DNA of 64,000 bases from Microbacterium sp. LWO13-1.2 (GCF_038397725.1 NZ_CP151634.1:124001-188000); one strand, 5' to 3'; counted from the stretch's first letter, positions 15,379 through 24,174 are shown. The notes: generated from the sequence alone by a model not told the origin. Numbers and translations: made by a program.

Positions 15379-17055
15379 TTACTTCGTGAGGACGATGTCC
15401 GTGAAGACCTCGTCGTTCACCGGGCTGGCCGGGTAGCTCTTCACACGCGAGTCGAACGCGAGCGTCGGAGCCGGGTGCGCGATCGGGACACCGGGGATGA
15501 ACTGCGCGACATCCTCGTTGATCTCCTCGTAGAGCGGCGTCTGCTCTTCGAGGCTCGAGACTCCCCGCGCCTCAGTGAGCTTCTGGAAGAGCTCCGGGTT
15601 GTCGAAGCCCCACTCCGCGGACTTCTGACCGAAGAACACGCCGACGAAGTTGTCGGTGTCGTTGTAGTCGCCGGTCCAGCCGAGGAGGTGGATGCCGTGG
15701 TCGGAACCAGCGGTGATCTTCTCGAGGTAGTCCGGGTTCCAGGCATCCGTGACCGGGTTCACCTTCACGCCGACCTCAGCCAGCTGCGATGCGAGCACCG
15801 TGTAGATCTGCTCGGGGTCCGGCATGTACGGGCGCGAGACGTTGACCGGGTAGTTGAAGGTCAGCGTCAGCGGGTTGTCTGCCGTGAAGCCCGCTTCCTC
15901 GAGCAGAGCCTTCGCCTTCTCCGGGTCGTACTCGTAGGTGGTGACGCCTTCGTTGTAGCCGTTGACGACCGGCGGAACGAACTGCGTCGCCTTCTCCGTG
16001 CCATCAGGGAGCACCTGCTTGATCAGGGCATCCTTGTCGACGGCGTACGAGAGCGCCTGGCGAACACGGATGTCCTGCAGCTCCGGAACGACCTGGTTGA
16101 ACGCGAGGTAGAGGACCGTGAACGGCGGACGCGACTCCATGTGGAAGCCGTCGTCCTCGAGGGCCTTGCTGTCGGCAGGGCCGACCAGGTCGTAGCCGTC
16201 GATGTCGCCGGCTTCGAGCGCCTGCCGGCGTGCGGTCGGGTCATCGATCGTGCGGAAGATGATCTGCTCGATCTGTCCCTTGTCGCCCCAGTAGTCGGGG
16301 AAGGCCTTGAGCGAGACCTGCTCGCCCGGAGCCCACTCTTCGAACTGGAACGGGCCGGTGCCGACCGGGTGCGCAGTGGCGTACTCGGAGAGCACAGGAG
16401 CCTCGGCGGTTCCGCCGACCTCATCTGCGGCGAACTCCTGAAGCGCGGAAGGGCTCTGCATCCCGAACGCGGGAAGCGAGAGGGAGGGGATGAACCCGGC
16501 GAACGGCTTGTTGAGCTCGATCGTCACCTTGTTGTCGCCGTCCGGCGTGCAGGACTTGTAGACCGCGTTGGCCGGGTCCGAGGCGTAGCCGTGGAACAGC
16601 TTGTTGTAGTAGTAGCCCAGTGCCTCGCTCGCGGCGAGACCGGTCCAGTTGAACCAGCGGTCGAAGTTGAAGCAGACGGCCTCTGCGTTGAACGGCGTGC
16701 CGTCATGGAAGGTCACGTCCTCCTTCAGTGTGAAGGTGTGGGACATGCCGTCCTCAGCCGACTCCCACTTCTCTGCGAGCAGCGGCGCCGGGTCTGCGGT
16801 TCCCGGCTCGGTGCCGACGAGGCCTTCGAACATCTGGCGGGAGACGCGGAAGGTCTCGCCGTCCTGAGCGAAAGCGGGGTCGAGGCTGGCCGGGTCGGAG
16901 GATGCTGCGAAGACGAACGTGCTGTCGACGTCCTTCGCCGTCTCCGAGCCGCCGTCTCCGCGATCGCTGGCGACGCAACCAGCCAGGACGAGCGCGGCGA
17001 GTGCCGCGCCGCTGACGGCGAGGAGCCCTCGCCGGCGCATGGGTGTGTGGTGCAT
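15379..17055 (-). CDS. Peptide ABC transporter substrate-binding lipoprotein
   Basis: A 558-residue extracellular lipoprotein of solute-binding family 5 (DppA/OppA). The ATG at 17053-17055 is chosen because GGAAGG precedes it and the signal begins at once: MRRRG, a hydrophobic core, then lipobox LAGC with the lipidated Cys at 27. The mature protein has family hallmarks such as EKWESAEDGMSHTFTLKEDV, FHDGTPFNAEAV and IRVQALSY-like repeats near the middle. It captures peptides and hands them to the permease pair. It is first of the operon, behind a candidate promoter at 17132-17160. The in-frame extension upstream of 17055 has no coding character. Confidence 0.93.
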   Translation of the reverse strand: MHHTPMRRRGLLAVSGAALAALVLAGCVASDRGDGGSETAKDVDSTFVFAASSDPASLDPAFAQDGETFRVSRQMFEGLVGTEPGTADPAPLLAEKWESAEDGMSHTFTLKEDVTFHDGTPFNAEAVCFNFDRWFNWTGLAASEALGYYYNKLFHGYASDPANAVYKSCTPDGDNKVTIELNKPFAGFIPSLSLPAFGMQSPSALQEFAADEVGGTAEAPVLSEYATAHPVGTGPFQFEEWAPGEQVSLKAFPDYWGDKGQIEQIIFRTIDDPTARRQALEAGDIDGYDLVGPADSKALEDDGFHMESRPPFTVLYLAFNQVVPELQDIRVRQALSYAVDKDALIKQVLPDGTEKATQFVPPVVNGYNEGVTTYEYDPEKAKALLEEAGFTADNPLTLTFNYPVNVSRPYMPDPEQIYTVLASQLAEVGVKVNPVTDAWNPDYLEKITAGSDHGIHLLGWTGDYNDTDNFVGVFFGQKSAEWGFDNPELFQKLTEARGVSSLEEQTPLYEEINEDVAQFIPGVPIAHPAPTLAFDSRVKSYPASPVNDEVFTDIVLTK

Positions 17056-17131
17056 GGTGGTGACCTTCCCTATGTGGGCGCTTCGATGCGCGTGCCCGAT
17101 GCGTCGTCGCATCCGGCACGGTGATCCTTTG

Positions 17132-17160
17132 ACGCTACCCAGCCGCGATCCAGTTACCAA
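17132..17160 (-). promoter_or_regulatory. Candidate promoter of the peptide importer operon
   Basis: On the minus strand TTGGTA (17155-17160), a 17-base spacer and TAGCGT (17132-17137) lie 77 bases before the lipoprotein ATG. The match is moderate. Confidence 0.45.
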
Positions 17161-17213
17161 GTACAAACAGGTTGCAATCCGGTATCGGCTGCTTCGGCTC
17201 CCCGACGATCCGG

Positions 17214-17219
17214 TAGTGT
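17214..17219 (+). promoter_or_regulatory. -10 box for leaderless sugar kinase gene
   Basis: TAGTGT ends seven bases before the GTG at 17227, which has no Shine-Dalgarno. The transcript would begin at or next to the start codon. Confidence 0.55.
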
Positions 17220-17226
17220 CCACAAC

Positions 17227-18147
17227 GTGCTCGACTCCGCTCCCCTCGCCGTCTGCGTCGGCGAAGGTCTGGTCGCACTGGTCCCCGCCGTCGCAGCGCC
17301 GCTCGAGGAATGCCGGACCTTCCACCGCTCGCTCGCCGGAGCCGAATGGAACGCCGCCATCGCCCTGGCCTCGGCCGGAATTCGCACCGCTGTCGTCTCC
17401 CGGGTCGGCGATGACGGCTTCGGCCGGTTCCTCACCGGGGAACTGCGCCGTCACGGCGTCGACGACTCCGCCGTCGAGATCGATCCGGACGCACCCACCG
17501 GGCTGTACGTGAAGGAGCTCACTCCGCTCCCCGTCGGCGCGGTGGAGAGCCGGATGCATTACTACCGCTCCGGGTCGGCGGCCGCCGCGATGTCACCGTC
17601 GACACTCGCCAGGCCACCGGCATCCACACTGCTGAGCGAGGCGGCGCTGGTGCACACCTCCGGGATCACTCCGGCACTGTCTCCTGGCGCGAAGGCCGCA
17701 CAGGATGCGCTTTTCGCGGATCGCCCGGCTGGCCGCCTGCTCAGCTTCGACGTGAACTGGCGCCCGGCGCTCTGGCGAGGCCGAGAAGACGAGGCCAAGG
17801 CGCTGCTGGCCGACTACGCCGGCCGTGCCGACGCCGTGTTCTGCACCCGGCCAGACGCCGAAGCCGTTTTCGGCACGGCCGATCCGCAGCGCCTGCGCGA
17901 CCTGTTCCCCGAACCGCGCTATCTCGTCGTCACCTGCCCGACCGGGGCGACCGCTTTCGACGGCGCGGAGCGCGTCCAGAGCGACGCGCTCGAAGCGAAT
18001 GTGGTCGAGACCGTCGGTGCCGGCGACGCCTTCGCCGCCGGTTTCCTGGCCGGGGTCCTCACCGGGCTGTCGCTCTCCGGGAGCCTGGCGCGCGCTCACC
18101 GGATCGCCACCAGGGCGCTCGCGAGCACCCGCGACCACGTCGACTGA
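17227..18147 (+). CDS. PfkB-family carbohydrate kinase, KDG-kinase-like
   Basis: A 306-residue cytoplasmic sugar kinase of the ribokinase/PfkB family, closest in pattern to 2-keto-3-deoxygluconate kinases: the substrate segment MHYYRSGSAAAAMSP and DVNWRPALW are typical of that branch. The C-terminal PfkB signature ETVGAGDAFAAGFLAG carries the catalytic Asp. The N-terminal Gly-rich segment and paired AEWNAAIALASAG fit substrate binding. The start is a leaderless-type GTG. It diverges from the peptide operon and converges on the hexosaminidase/RpiR operon. KDG as substrate is inference; another hexulosonate or hexose is possible. An R1 repeat pair begins 18 bases past the stop and probably ends the transcript. 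Confidence 0.82.
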   Translation: MLDSAPLAVCVGEGLVALVPAVAAPLEECRTFHRSLAGAEWNAAIALASAGIRTAVVSRVGDDGFGRFLTGELRRHGVDDSAVEIDPDAPTGLYVKELTPLPVGAVESRMHYYRSGSAAAAMSPSTLARPPASTLLSEAALVHTSGITPALSPGAKAAQDALFADRPAGRLLSFDVNWRPALWRGREDEAKALLADYAGRADAVFCTRPDAEAVFGTADPQRLRDLFPEPRYLVVTCPTGATAFDGAERVQSDALEANVVETVGAGDAFAAGFLAGVLTGLSLSGSLARAHRIATRALASTRDHVD

Positions 18148-18165
18148 CGGCGTTATTCGCTCCGT

Positions 18166-18268
18166 CGGTCGTTGAGCGAGCGAAGCGAGACGAAACGCAG
18201 AGATCTTGCGTCGAACGCCAGACAGGCACGTTTCGTCTCGGTCGCTGCGCTCCCTCGCTCAACGACCG
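18166..18268. repeat. R1 palindromic repeat, inverted pair
   Basis: Two R1 copies face each other: a forward copy at 18166-18197 and a reverse, longer variant at 18229-18268. They share CGGTCGTTGAGCGAG at the outer end and CGAGACGAAACG at the inner end, with a 31-base loop. RNA from either strand would form a long hairpin. The pair fills most of the gap after the sugar kinase gene and probably also ends it. Confidence 0.85.
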
Positions 18269-18286
18269 TGGGGAGGGACCCAACGC

Positions 18287-18317
18287 GATCGCTGGCGCTC
18301 CCTCGCTCAACGACCGG
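18287..18317 (-). repeat. R1 repeat copy overlapping the GIY-YIG 3' end
   Basis: A partial R1 copy in the long-variant form (CCGGTCGTTGAGCGAGGG then AGCGCCAGCG when read on the minus strand). Its TTGA supplies the TGA stop (18307-18309) of the GIY-YIG gene. Confidence 0.8.
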
Positions 18318-18597
18318 CGGTGCGGTTTCGGACGCTCCAACCGATCACAGCATCCAAGCCACCCTCGATGAAGGCCATCCTCTTCGCGTGGCTCCAGCCC
18401 TGCAGTCGCTTCTCCCATGCGAAGGCCTCATCGATACGGGCGAAGTCCGCACTCCAGATCAACTCCACGGGAAGCCGACGCCGCGTGTAGGCGCTGCCCA
18501 TCCCCTCCTGGTGCTGCACGAGGCGCAATCCGAGGTCACGGGTGCTCCCCACGTAAAGCGTCCCGTCAGAGCAGCGAAGGATGTAGACGTATCCCAT
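18307..18597 (-). CDS. Small GIY-YIG endonuclease-domain protein
   Basis: A 96-residue single-domain protein of the UPF0213/YhbQ-like GIY-YIG group. The motifs are GYVYIL at 2-7, YVG at 15-17, Arg25 in the first helix and catalytic-position Glu62 (WEKRLQGW). The ATG at 18595-18597 is chosen because GIY-YIG proteins of this group start just before the motif; an upstream extension would be repeat-derived. The gene lies between R1 copies: one overlaps its stop, another lies 46 bases upstream. Family members have structure-specific or uncertain nuclease activity. It may be a stand-alone housekeeping nuclease or linked to the repeats; the latter is inference from position only. Confidence 0.8.
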   Translation of the reverse strand: MGYVYILRCSDGTLYVGSTRDLGLRLVQHQEGMGSAYTRRRLPVELIWSADFARIDEAFAWEKRLQGWSHAKRMAFIEGGLDAVIGWSVRNRTAGR

Positions 18598-18642
18598 GGC
18601 GCGCAACATACGCGCGGTCTCCGACATCGCTCGCCGGATGGG

Positions 18643-18686
18643 CGCGTCTCGTCTCGGTCTCTGCGCGCCCTCGCTCAACGACCGGG
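18643..18686 (-). repeat. R1 repeat copy overlapping the RpiR-regulator 3' end
   Basis: A long-variant R1 copy with some divergence (CCCGGTCGTTGAGCGAGGG, then GACCGAGACGAGACG on the minus strand). Its TTGA supplies the TGA stop (18675-18677) of the RpiR-family gene, exactly as the other copy does for the GIY-YIG gene. Confidence 0.8.
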
Positions 18687-19556
18687 TACAGGGCGGCCGA
18701 GCGCGGCATCGCGGGTGAGCTGCAAAGGGATGGCGACGGGTTCGCCGCGGTGCTGCACGACGCGCACGAAAAGGATGTCGACCAGGGCCAGCTGCGCGAT
18801 CCGACTCGACATCGCCGCCATCCGGAAGGGCGACTCGCTGGCGTGCGTCAGCAGCACGACGTCGGCCGCGAGGGCCAGCGTCGAGTCGTTCACGCTCGTG
18901 ATCGCGACCGCGAGAGCCCCCGCATCACGCGCGACCTCGAAAGCACACACCGTCTCGGCCGTCTCGCCGCCGTGAGAGACGGCGATCACGACATCGTCCT
19001 TCGTGCGCAGCGATGCCGTGGTCAACGCCAGGTGCGGATCCGGCGAATGCGAAGCCGAACACCCGATGCGCACGAGCTTCTGCTGCAGATCCTGAGCGGT
19101 GAGTGACGATGCGGCCTGGCCGAGGATGTCGATATGACGTGCGGCGACGACGGCACGAGCGACACGATCGAGCGTCGGCCCGTCGAGGCCGAGCGCGGTC
19201 TTCTCGATCGCGTCGATCTCCTGCGCCGCGATCTTCGCCGCGACCACCGAAGGCTCGTCGTCCTGATCGATCGCGGTGTTGTCGAGGCTGAAGCGCGCCT
19301 GCTGCGCCTGAGCAAGGGTGACAGCGCGAGCGACGGCGACCCGCAGCTCGCGATAACCGCTGAAGCCCAGCGACTGCGCGAAACGGGCGACCGTCGACAG
19401 CGAGGTCCTGCAGAGCTTGGCGAGGTCGTTGATGGCGAGGTCGACGACAAGGGTCGGGTCACCGAGGATCGTTTCGGCGACCCGCCCCTCGGCGGCACTC
19501 AGCCGGGGGACCGAACGGCGGATCAGCGCGAGAACGTCAGCGTCCACGGCGCCCAT
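18675..19556 (-). CDS. MurR/RpiR-family transcriptional regulator with SIS domain
   Basis: A 293-residue regulator with an N-terminal RpiR helix-turn-helix at about 15-85 (LSAAEGRVAETIL through INDLAKLCRTSLSTVARFAQSLG) and a sugar-isomerase SIS domain at about 125-260 that senses a phosphosugar (AVSHGGETAETVCAFEVARD is the phosphosugar-binding loop). Such proteins control amino-sugar and sugar-acid genes. It lies five bases downstream of the GH3 enzyme gene and is the last gene of the sugar operon, so it probably responds to a product of that pathway, plausibly an N-acetylhexosamine or N-acetylmuramate phosphate. The final residues PGR and the stop come from an R1 repeat. Confidence 0.88.
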   Translation of the reverse strand: MGAVDADVLALIRRSVPRLSAAEGRVAETILGDPTLVVDLAINDLAKLCRTSLSTVARFAQSLGFSGYRELRVAVARAVTLAQAQQARFSLDNTAIDQDDEPSVVAAKIAAQEIDAIEKTALGLDGPTLDRVARAVVAARHIDILGQAASSLTAQDLQQKLVRIGCSASHSPDPHLALTTASLRTKDDVVIAVSHGGETAETVCAFEVARDAGALAVAITSVNDSTLALAADVVLLTHASESPFRMAAMSSRIAQLALVDILFVRVVQHRGEPVAIPLQLTRDAALGRPVPGR

Positions 19557-19561
19557 CGTCG

Positions 19562-21067
19562 TCAGCCGGCCTCGATGAGCTGTTCTGCCGCCCTGCCGAG
19601 CAGTCTCTCGCGGGCGACTTCGGCGCCGAGGCGGCTCGCGGCGCCGACCTCGACGGTCGGCAACGGCAGGGGGTGCCTGGCCGCGAGCCCCACGTTGACG
19701 ACGGCCGCGGCGGGATCGAGGACGGCAGCCCGCTCGACGAGCGCCCGCTGGCCGGCATCCGCATCGGGACGATCGACGAGCACCACTGTCCTGCCGTTGG
19801 CGGCGACCGCGTCGGCGAGCGCACTCTGCTGCGCGTCCGCGCTGCTGCTCGCGACGTCGAGCCGCACCAGGAAGTCGCCGGCGGCGAGCGCCTCGGACAC
19901 GAAGCCTGCGGCACTGTCGACGGCCAGCGAGGAACGCTGCCGCGCGTCCACGACGGCGAGGGCGGATGCTCCGACCAGCGTCCCACCGGTGACGGCGATG
20001 GCGCGGTCGACGACGGCCGCGGCGTCGAAGTCGATCGGCTCGTCGGAGAGATCGGATGCAGCGGCACGGCGCAGGGACGCGAGCGCAGCCACTCGCGCGG
20101 CAGCCTCTTCGACCCGCTCCCGCGAGAGCGAGCCGTCGCGGAGCGCGGCGACGATTCCGTCCCGGGCGGCGAGGAAGTCACGGCGATCCTGGTCGGGCAG
20201 CGCGGCCGCACCGGGGTTCGTCGGATTGCCGATGCAGAGCAGGTCGGCGCCCGCGGCGAGCGCCTGTGCCGCTCCGCCGCCGATCCCCACGGTCTCGCGA
20301 ATGGCGGCCATGTCCAGCGCATCGGTGATGATCACGCCCTGGAAGCCCCACTCCCGGAGCATCCCGAGCACACGGGGGTTGAGAGTCGCCGGCGCCTCGC
20401 CCCATGCGGGGACGATGATGTGCGCGGTCATGACGGCATCGACGCCGGCGTCCACCGCCGCGCGGAACGGCTCGAGGTGCACCCGTTCGAACTCGTCGAT
20501 GTCGAGGGCGATCTCCGGCAGCGCATGGTGGGAATCGAGGTGGGTGTCGCCGTGGCCGGGGAAATGCTTGACGCACGCGGCGACCGCACCGTCCTGGATG
20601 CCGTCGACCTGAGCCACGACGTGGCGCGAGACGAGGTGCTCGTCGGAACCGAAGGAGCGCACGCCGATGACCGGATTGCGCGGGTCGGTGTTGACATCGG
20701 CGACGGGCCCGAGGATGACGTTGCCGCCGATGGCGCGCACACGTCGGGCGAGTTCCGCCCCGGTCGCCTCGGTGGCGATGAGGTCGTCGAGTGCGCCGAG
20801 CTGCGCGGCTCCGGGGAGCGTCGAGCCGGTCGCGGACTCGAGCCGGGTGACGCTGCCGCCCTCCTCGTCGATGCCGATCAGAGCATCCGGATTCGCCTCC
20901 TGGATCGACGCGCTCAGCGCGGACAGGCCATCACTGATGTTCTGTCCGAAGTAGACGACGCCGGCGAGCCCGTCGCGGAGCTCGGAGAGCAGCCACGGCG
21001 GCGCCTCCGTTCCGAGGAAGCCCGGCCAGAGCACGCCGTTGGCGAGGCGGGCGAGATCGTCGCTCAT
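19562..21067 (-). CDS. GH3 beta-N-acetylhexosaminidase (NagZ-like)
   Basis: A 501-residue glycoside hydrolase family 3 enzyme that removes N-acetylhexosamine from short glycans. NagZ hallmarks are GIDEEGGSVTRL at 65-76, the histidine loop KHFPGHGDTHLDSH at 167-180 with the acid/base His-Asp pair, and the nucleophile Asp249 in VIITDALDM. A C-terminal alpha/beta domain of about 170 residues follows. There is no signal peptide, so it acts in the cytosol on imported substrates. The ATG at 21065-21067 overlaps the permease stop as ATGA. Together with the importer and RpiR regulator it suggests uptake and cleavage of chitobiose or peptidoglycan fragments; the exact substrate is inferred. Confidence 0.9.
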   Translation of the reverse strand: MSDDLARLANGVLWPGFLGTEAPPWLLSELRDGLAGVVYFGQNISDGLSALSASIQEANPDALIGIDEEGGSVTRLESATGSTLPGAAQLGALDDLIATEATGAELARRVRAIGGNVILGPVADVNTDPRNPVIGVRSFGSDEHLVSRHVVAQVDGIQDGAVAACVKHFPGHGDTHLDSHHALPEIALDIDEFERVHLEPFRAAVDAGVDAVMTAHIIVPAWGEAPATLNPRVLGMLREWGFQGVIITDALDMAAIRETVGIGGGAAQALAAGADLLCIGNPTNPGAAALPDQDRRDFLAARDGIVAALRDGSLSRERVEEAAARVAALASLRRAAASDLSDEPIDFDAAAVVDRAIAVTGGTLVGASALAVVDARQRSSLAVDSAAGFVSEALAAGDFLVRLDVASSSADAQQSALADAVAANGRTVVLVDRPDADAGQRALVERAAVLDPAAAVVNVGLAARHPLPLPTVEVGAASRLGAEVARERLLGRAAEQLIEAG

Positions 21068-21897
21068 CCCTTCACCGCGCCGGCGACCATGCCGCTGGAC
21101 AGGCGGCGCTGAACGATGACGAAGAAGATCATCACCGGAATCGTGATGATGGTGGATGCCGCCATGATGCTGCCCCAGTCGTTGGAGTGCAGTCCGAAGA
21201 ACGACTTCAGACCGATCGCCACAGTGTACTGATCCGCTGCGCCACCCAGCATCGTCATTGCGAAGATGAACTCGTTCCACGCCGTGATGAAGCTGAAGAC
21301 GCTCGTCGCGACGAGCCCCGGCATCACGAGCGGCAGCAGGATCGAACGGAACATCCGCCACCAGCTCGCGCCGTCGATGTACGCGGCTTCCTCGAGTTCG
21401 ACCGGAACCGCCTGCACGAATCCGCGCAGCATCCAGATCCCGAACGCGAGCGAGAGCGCGATGTACACGATGATCAGTCCGAGGATGCTGTTGAGCAGTC
21501 CGAGGCTCTTCACCTGCAGGAACAGCGGGATGACGAGCGCCTCCAGCGGAACCATCTGCACGATGAGGATCAGCATCAGCACCGTGGTGCGCAGCTTGAA
21601 CCGGAACCGGGCGACAGCCACCGCCGCGAGCAGGCAGACGAGCGCGCTGACGAGGACGGTGGCGAGCGCGACGATGGCGGAGTTGCGCAGGAAGGTGCCG
21701 AACCCGCCCTCGGTGAGCACGAACGCGAAGTTGTCGAAGGTGAACTCCTGAGGCAGGAACGTCTGCCCACCGCTCGACGCCTTCTTGTCGAAAGCGCTGG
21801 CGACCATCCAGTACACCGGGAAGAGCGTGAAGATCAGGACGGCCGCGATGGCGACACCGATTCCGATCCGCGACAGGAGTGGACGTCGGGTGCTCAC
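21064..21897 (-). CDS. Sugar ABC transporter permease, MalG type
   Basis: A 277-residue inner-membrane permease of the CUT1 (MalG) family with six predicted helices. The ATPase contact loop appears as ELEEAAYIDGASWWRMFRSI, the EAA motif. The GTG start at 21895-21897 overlaps the MalF-type stop as GTGA, and the stop overlaps the hexosaminidase ATG. No ATPase gene is in the operon; CUT1 importers often share a general MsiK-type ATPase encoded elsewhere in actinobacteria. Confidence 0.92.
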   Translation of the reverse strand: MSTRRPLLSRIGIGVAIAAVLIFTLFPVYWMVASAFDKKASSGGQTFLPQEFTFDNFAFVLTEGGFGTFLRNSAIVALATVLVSALVCLLAAVAVARFRFKLRTTVLMLILIVQMVPLEALVIPLFLQVKSLGLLNSILGLIIVYIALSLAFGIWMLRGFVQAVPVELEEAAYIDGASWWRMFRSILLPLVMPGLVATSVFSFITAWNEFIFAMTMLGGAADQYTVAIGLKSFFGLHSNDWGSIMAASTIITIPVMIFFVIVQRRLSSGMVAGAVKG

Positions 21898-22865
21898 AGT
21901 TCGTCCTCCTTCATCAGGGAGCGGATGTACACGATGGTGATCACGATCAGCACGAGCGTCAGCAGCACGGCGAGCGCGGCGCCGAAGCCGTAACGGTTCT
22001 GGCCGAACGACTCGACGTAGGACCAGACGCCGAGATTGAGCACGGTCCTGTTGGAGCCGGCGCCGCCCGGCATCAGGTACACCTGCGCGAAGACCTTGAA
22101 GTCCCAGATCGTCGACAGGATGATGACGACCGAGAACACCGGCTTCAACGTGGGGAAGATGATCTTCCAGAAGCGCCGCCAGGCGCCGGCGCCGTCGAGA
22201 GCCGCTGCTTCGAGCATCTCCTTCGAGACGCCGAGGAGGCCGGCGAGCACCGTGATCGCCACGAACGGGAACCCGTGATGGACGACGTTGAGCAGCACGA
22301 TCGCGTAGAAGGACCACTGGTTCGTGAACCAGTTCACCGATCCGTCGATGAGGCCGAGATCCTGCAGAACGGAGTTGAAGATGCCCCGGTCGGCATCGAA
22401 GATGAAGGTCCAGACGTAGGTGCCGGTCACGGCGGGCATCGCCCACGCGACCATGATGCAACTCGAGACGATGGTGCGCCACACGATGCCCAGTCGGGCG
22501 AGGAGCAGGGCGACGAGGGTTCCGACCGTGACCGTCACGAAGACGGCGACGGCCGCGAAGCCGACGGTGTTCGGGAGGACGACGCTCCACAGCGTCGAGT
22601 CGGTGAGCGCCTCGATGTAGTTGCCGAGGCCGATCCAGTTGTTCTCGCCGGTGTTGATCTCGCGCAACCCGTAGTCCTGCAGCGAATACAGGACCACCTG
22701 CACGAGCGGCCAGAGCATGAGCACCGCGAGGATGACCAATCCGGGCGCGAGCAGGAGCCAGGGGCGGGCCTTCGCCCAGGGGAACCCACGGCGGGCGCGG
22801 CCGCCGGCCGTGGAAACGGATGACTCCGCTTCCACGGCCGGCAGTGGTGTCTGCACCATCGACAT
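21894..22865 (-). CDS. Sugar ABC transporter permease, MalF type
   Basis: A 323-residue permease of the CUT1 MalF family. A cytoplasmic N-terminus of about 30 residues precedes the first helix (WLLLAPGLVILAVLMLWPLV). The EAA loop reads EMLEAAALDGAGAWRRFWKI. It begins 13 bases after the lipoprotein stop and overlaps the MalG-type gene, so the three transport genes are one unit. An alternative ATG lies two codons further in. Confidence 0.92.
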   Translation of the reverse strand: MSMVQTPLPAVEAESSVSTAGGRARRGFPWAKARPWLLLAPGLVILAVLMLWPLVQVVLYSLQDYGLREINTGENNWIGLGNYIEALTDSTLWSVVLPNTVGFAAVAVFVTVTVGTLVALLLARLGIVWRTIVSSCIMVAWAMPAVTGTYVWTFIFDADRGIFNSVLQDLGLIDGSVNWFTNQWSFYAIVLLNVVHHGFPFVAITVLAGLLGVSKEMLEAAALDGAGAWRRFWKIIFPTLKPVFSVVIILSTIWDFKVFAQVYLMPGGAGSNRTVLNLGVWSYVESFGQNRYGFGAALAVLLTLVLIVITIVYIRSLMKEDEL

Positions 22866-22878
22866 CGTCGGGTACCTA

Positions 22879-24174
22879 CTACTGGTTGAGCAGTTCGGTC
22901 ATCTCAGCGGCGGCATCCTTCGTCGCGGTCGCGACGTCCTTCTGCCCGCTGAGAATCGCCTGGATCATCGCGTTGGTCGTCTTCTTCGCCTGCACGGCAC
23001 CGAAGTTCGGAGTGACCGGGACGGATGCTCCGCCCTCGACCATCTGCTTCGCGAACGGAGCGACGAGCGGGTCGGTCGAGGCCAACGCCTCTTCCATCGC
23101 GGACTGGACGCCCGGGAAGTATCCGGTCTCGGCGGCCCACTGCTCCGCGAACTCACCGGTCGTCATCAGGTTGACGAACTCCCAGGCGAGATCGGCGTTC
23201 TCCGTGGTGTTGAAGATCGAGAGGTGCGATCCGCCGAGGACCGACGGCGAGATGCCCTCGTCTTCGCCGGGGATGACAGCGGCGCCCAGCTTGCCCTCGA
23301 GTTCCGGGTTCGCCTCGACCAGCGCCTTCGGCGTCCACGATCCGGAGAGCATCATGGCGACGTTGCCCTGAGTGAAGGCGTCGCGCAGATCCGTCTCCTT
23401 CCAGGTGGTCGCACCGGCGGAGGAGAAGCCGTGCTTCAGCGCGAGGTCGGTGTAGAACTCGATGCCCGCCTGCGACTCCTTGCTGTCGAGTTCACTCGTC
23501 CAGGTGTCGCCCTTGAGCGTTGCGATCTCGCCGCCGGCACCCCAGACCCAGGGGTACACGTCGAACTCCGCGTCACCTGGAACGGGGAACGGGAGCATCT
23601 CGGGCTTCGCCGCCTTGATGACATCGCCGGCCGCGATGATGTCGTCCCAGCTCTCCGGAGCCTTGAGCCCGAGCTCCTCGAAAACGTCGGTGCGGTAGAC
23701 GATCGAGCGGACACCCGCGTACCACGGCATGCCGTAGAGCTCGCCGTCGTAGGTCCCGGCGACCTCGAGCCCCTCGACCAGATCATCGCGGAGCCCCTTC
23801 TCACCGTCGACGTACTCACCGATCGCCTCGAGCGCACCGGCATCGGCGAACTCAGCCGTCCAGGTGGTGCCGGTCTCGGCGATGTCGGGCGTGGTGCCAC
23901 CGGCGATCGCCGTCACGAAACGGTCGTGGGCATCTGCCCACTGCACCTCTTCGATGGTGACCTTCGCTCCGGTCTTCTCTTCGAATGCCGCGGACACCGC
24001 GTCGTAGAAGGCGGTCGAGTCGGGGTTGGTGCCCTTCATGATCCAGACGGTGAGCTCCTTGCCCTCGCCGTCGGTGCCGCCGCCGTCGGCAGGCGCGGTC
24101 CCGCCAGCGCAGGCCGCGAGGCCGAGGCTGACAACGGCGCCGAGCGCCAGGGCCGGAAGTATGCGCTTGTGCAT
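22879..24174 (-). CDS. Sugar ABC transporter substrate-binding lipoprotein
   Basis: A 431-residue extracellular lipoprotein of solute-binding family 1 (CUT1). The ATG at 24172-24174 has AGGAGA upstream and starts a lipoprotein signal: MHKRILPALALG, lipobox LAAC with Cys22. The mature protein reads as a typical family 1 fold (TVWIMKG, GTTPDIAETG, YGMPWYAG, MMLSGSWTPKA). It delivers an oligosaccharide to the MalF/MalG-type pair. First gene of the operon with the GH3 hexosaminidase and RpiR regulator, so the ligand is likely a GlcNAc-containing saccharide; that is inference from context. Confidence 0.92.
   Translation of the reverse strand: MHKRILPALALGAVVSLGLAACAGGTAPADGGGTDGEGKELTVWIMKGTNPDSTAFYDAVSAAFEEKTGAKVTIEEVQWADAHDRFVTAIAGGTTPDIAETGTTWTAEFADAGALEAIGEYVDGEKGLRDDLVEGLEVAGTYDGELYGMPWYAGVRSIVYRTDVFEELGLKAPESWDDIIAAGDVIKAAKPEMLPFPVPGDAEFDVYPWVWGAGGEIATLKGDTWTSELDSKESQAGIEFYTDLALKHGFSSAGATTWKETDLRDAFTQGNVAMMLSGSWTPKALVEANPELEGKLGAAVIPGEDEGISPSVLGGSHLSIFNTTENADLAWEFVNLMTTGEFAEQWAAETGYFPGVQSAMEEALASTDPLVAPFAKQMVEGGASVPVTPNFGAVQAKKTTNAMIQAILSGQKDVATATKDAAAEMTELLNQ

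Noticed and set aside
18307..18597. The GIY-YIG gene as a homing endonuclease of an intron
   Set aside because: The protein is a small single domain without DNA-binding extension, and no interrupted host gene or intron structure is visible.
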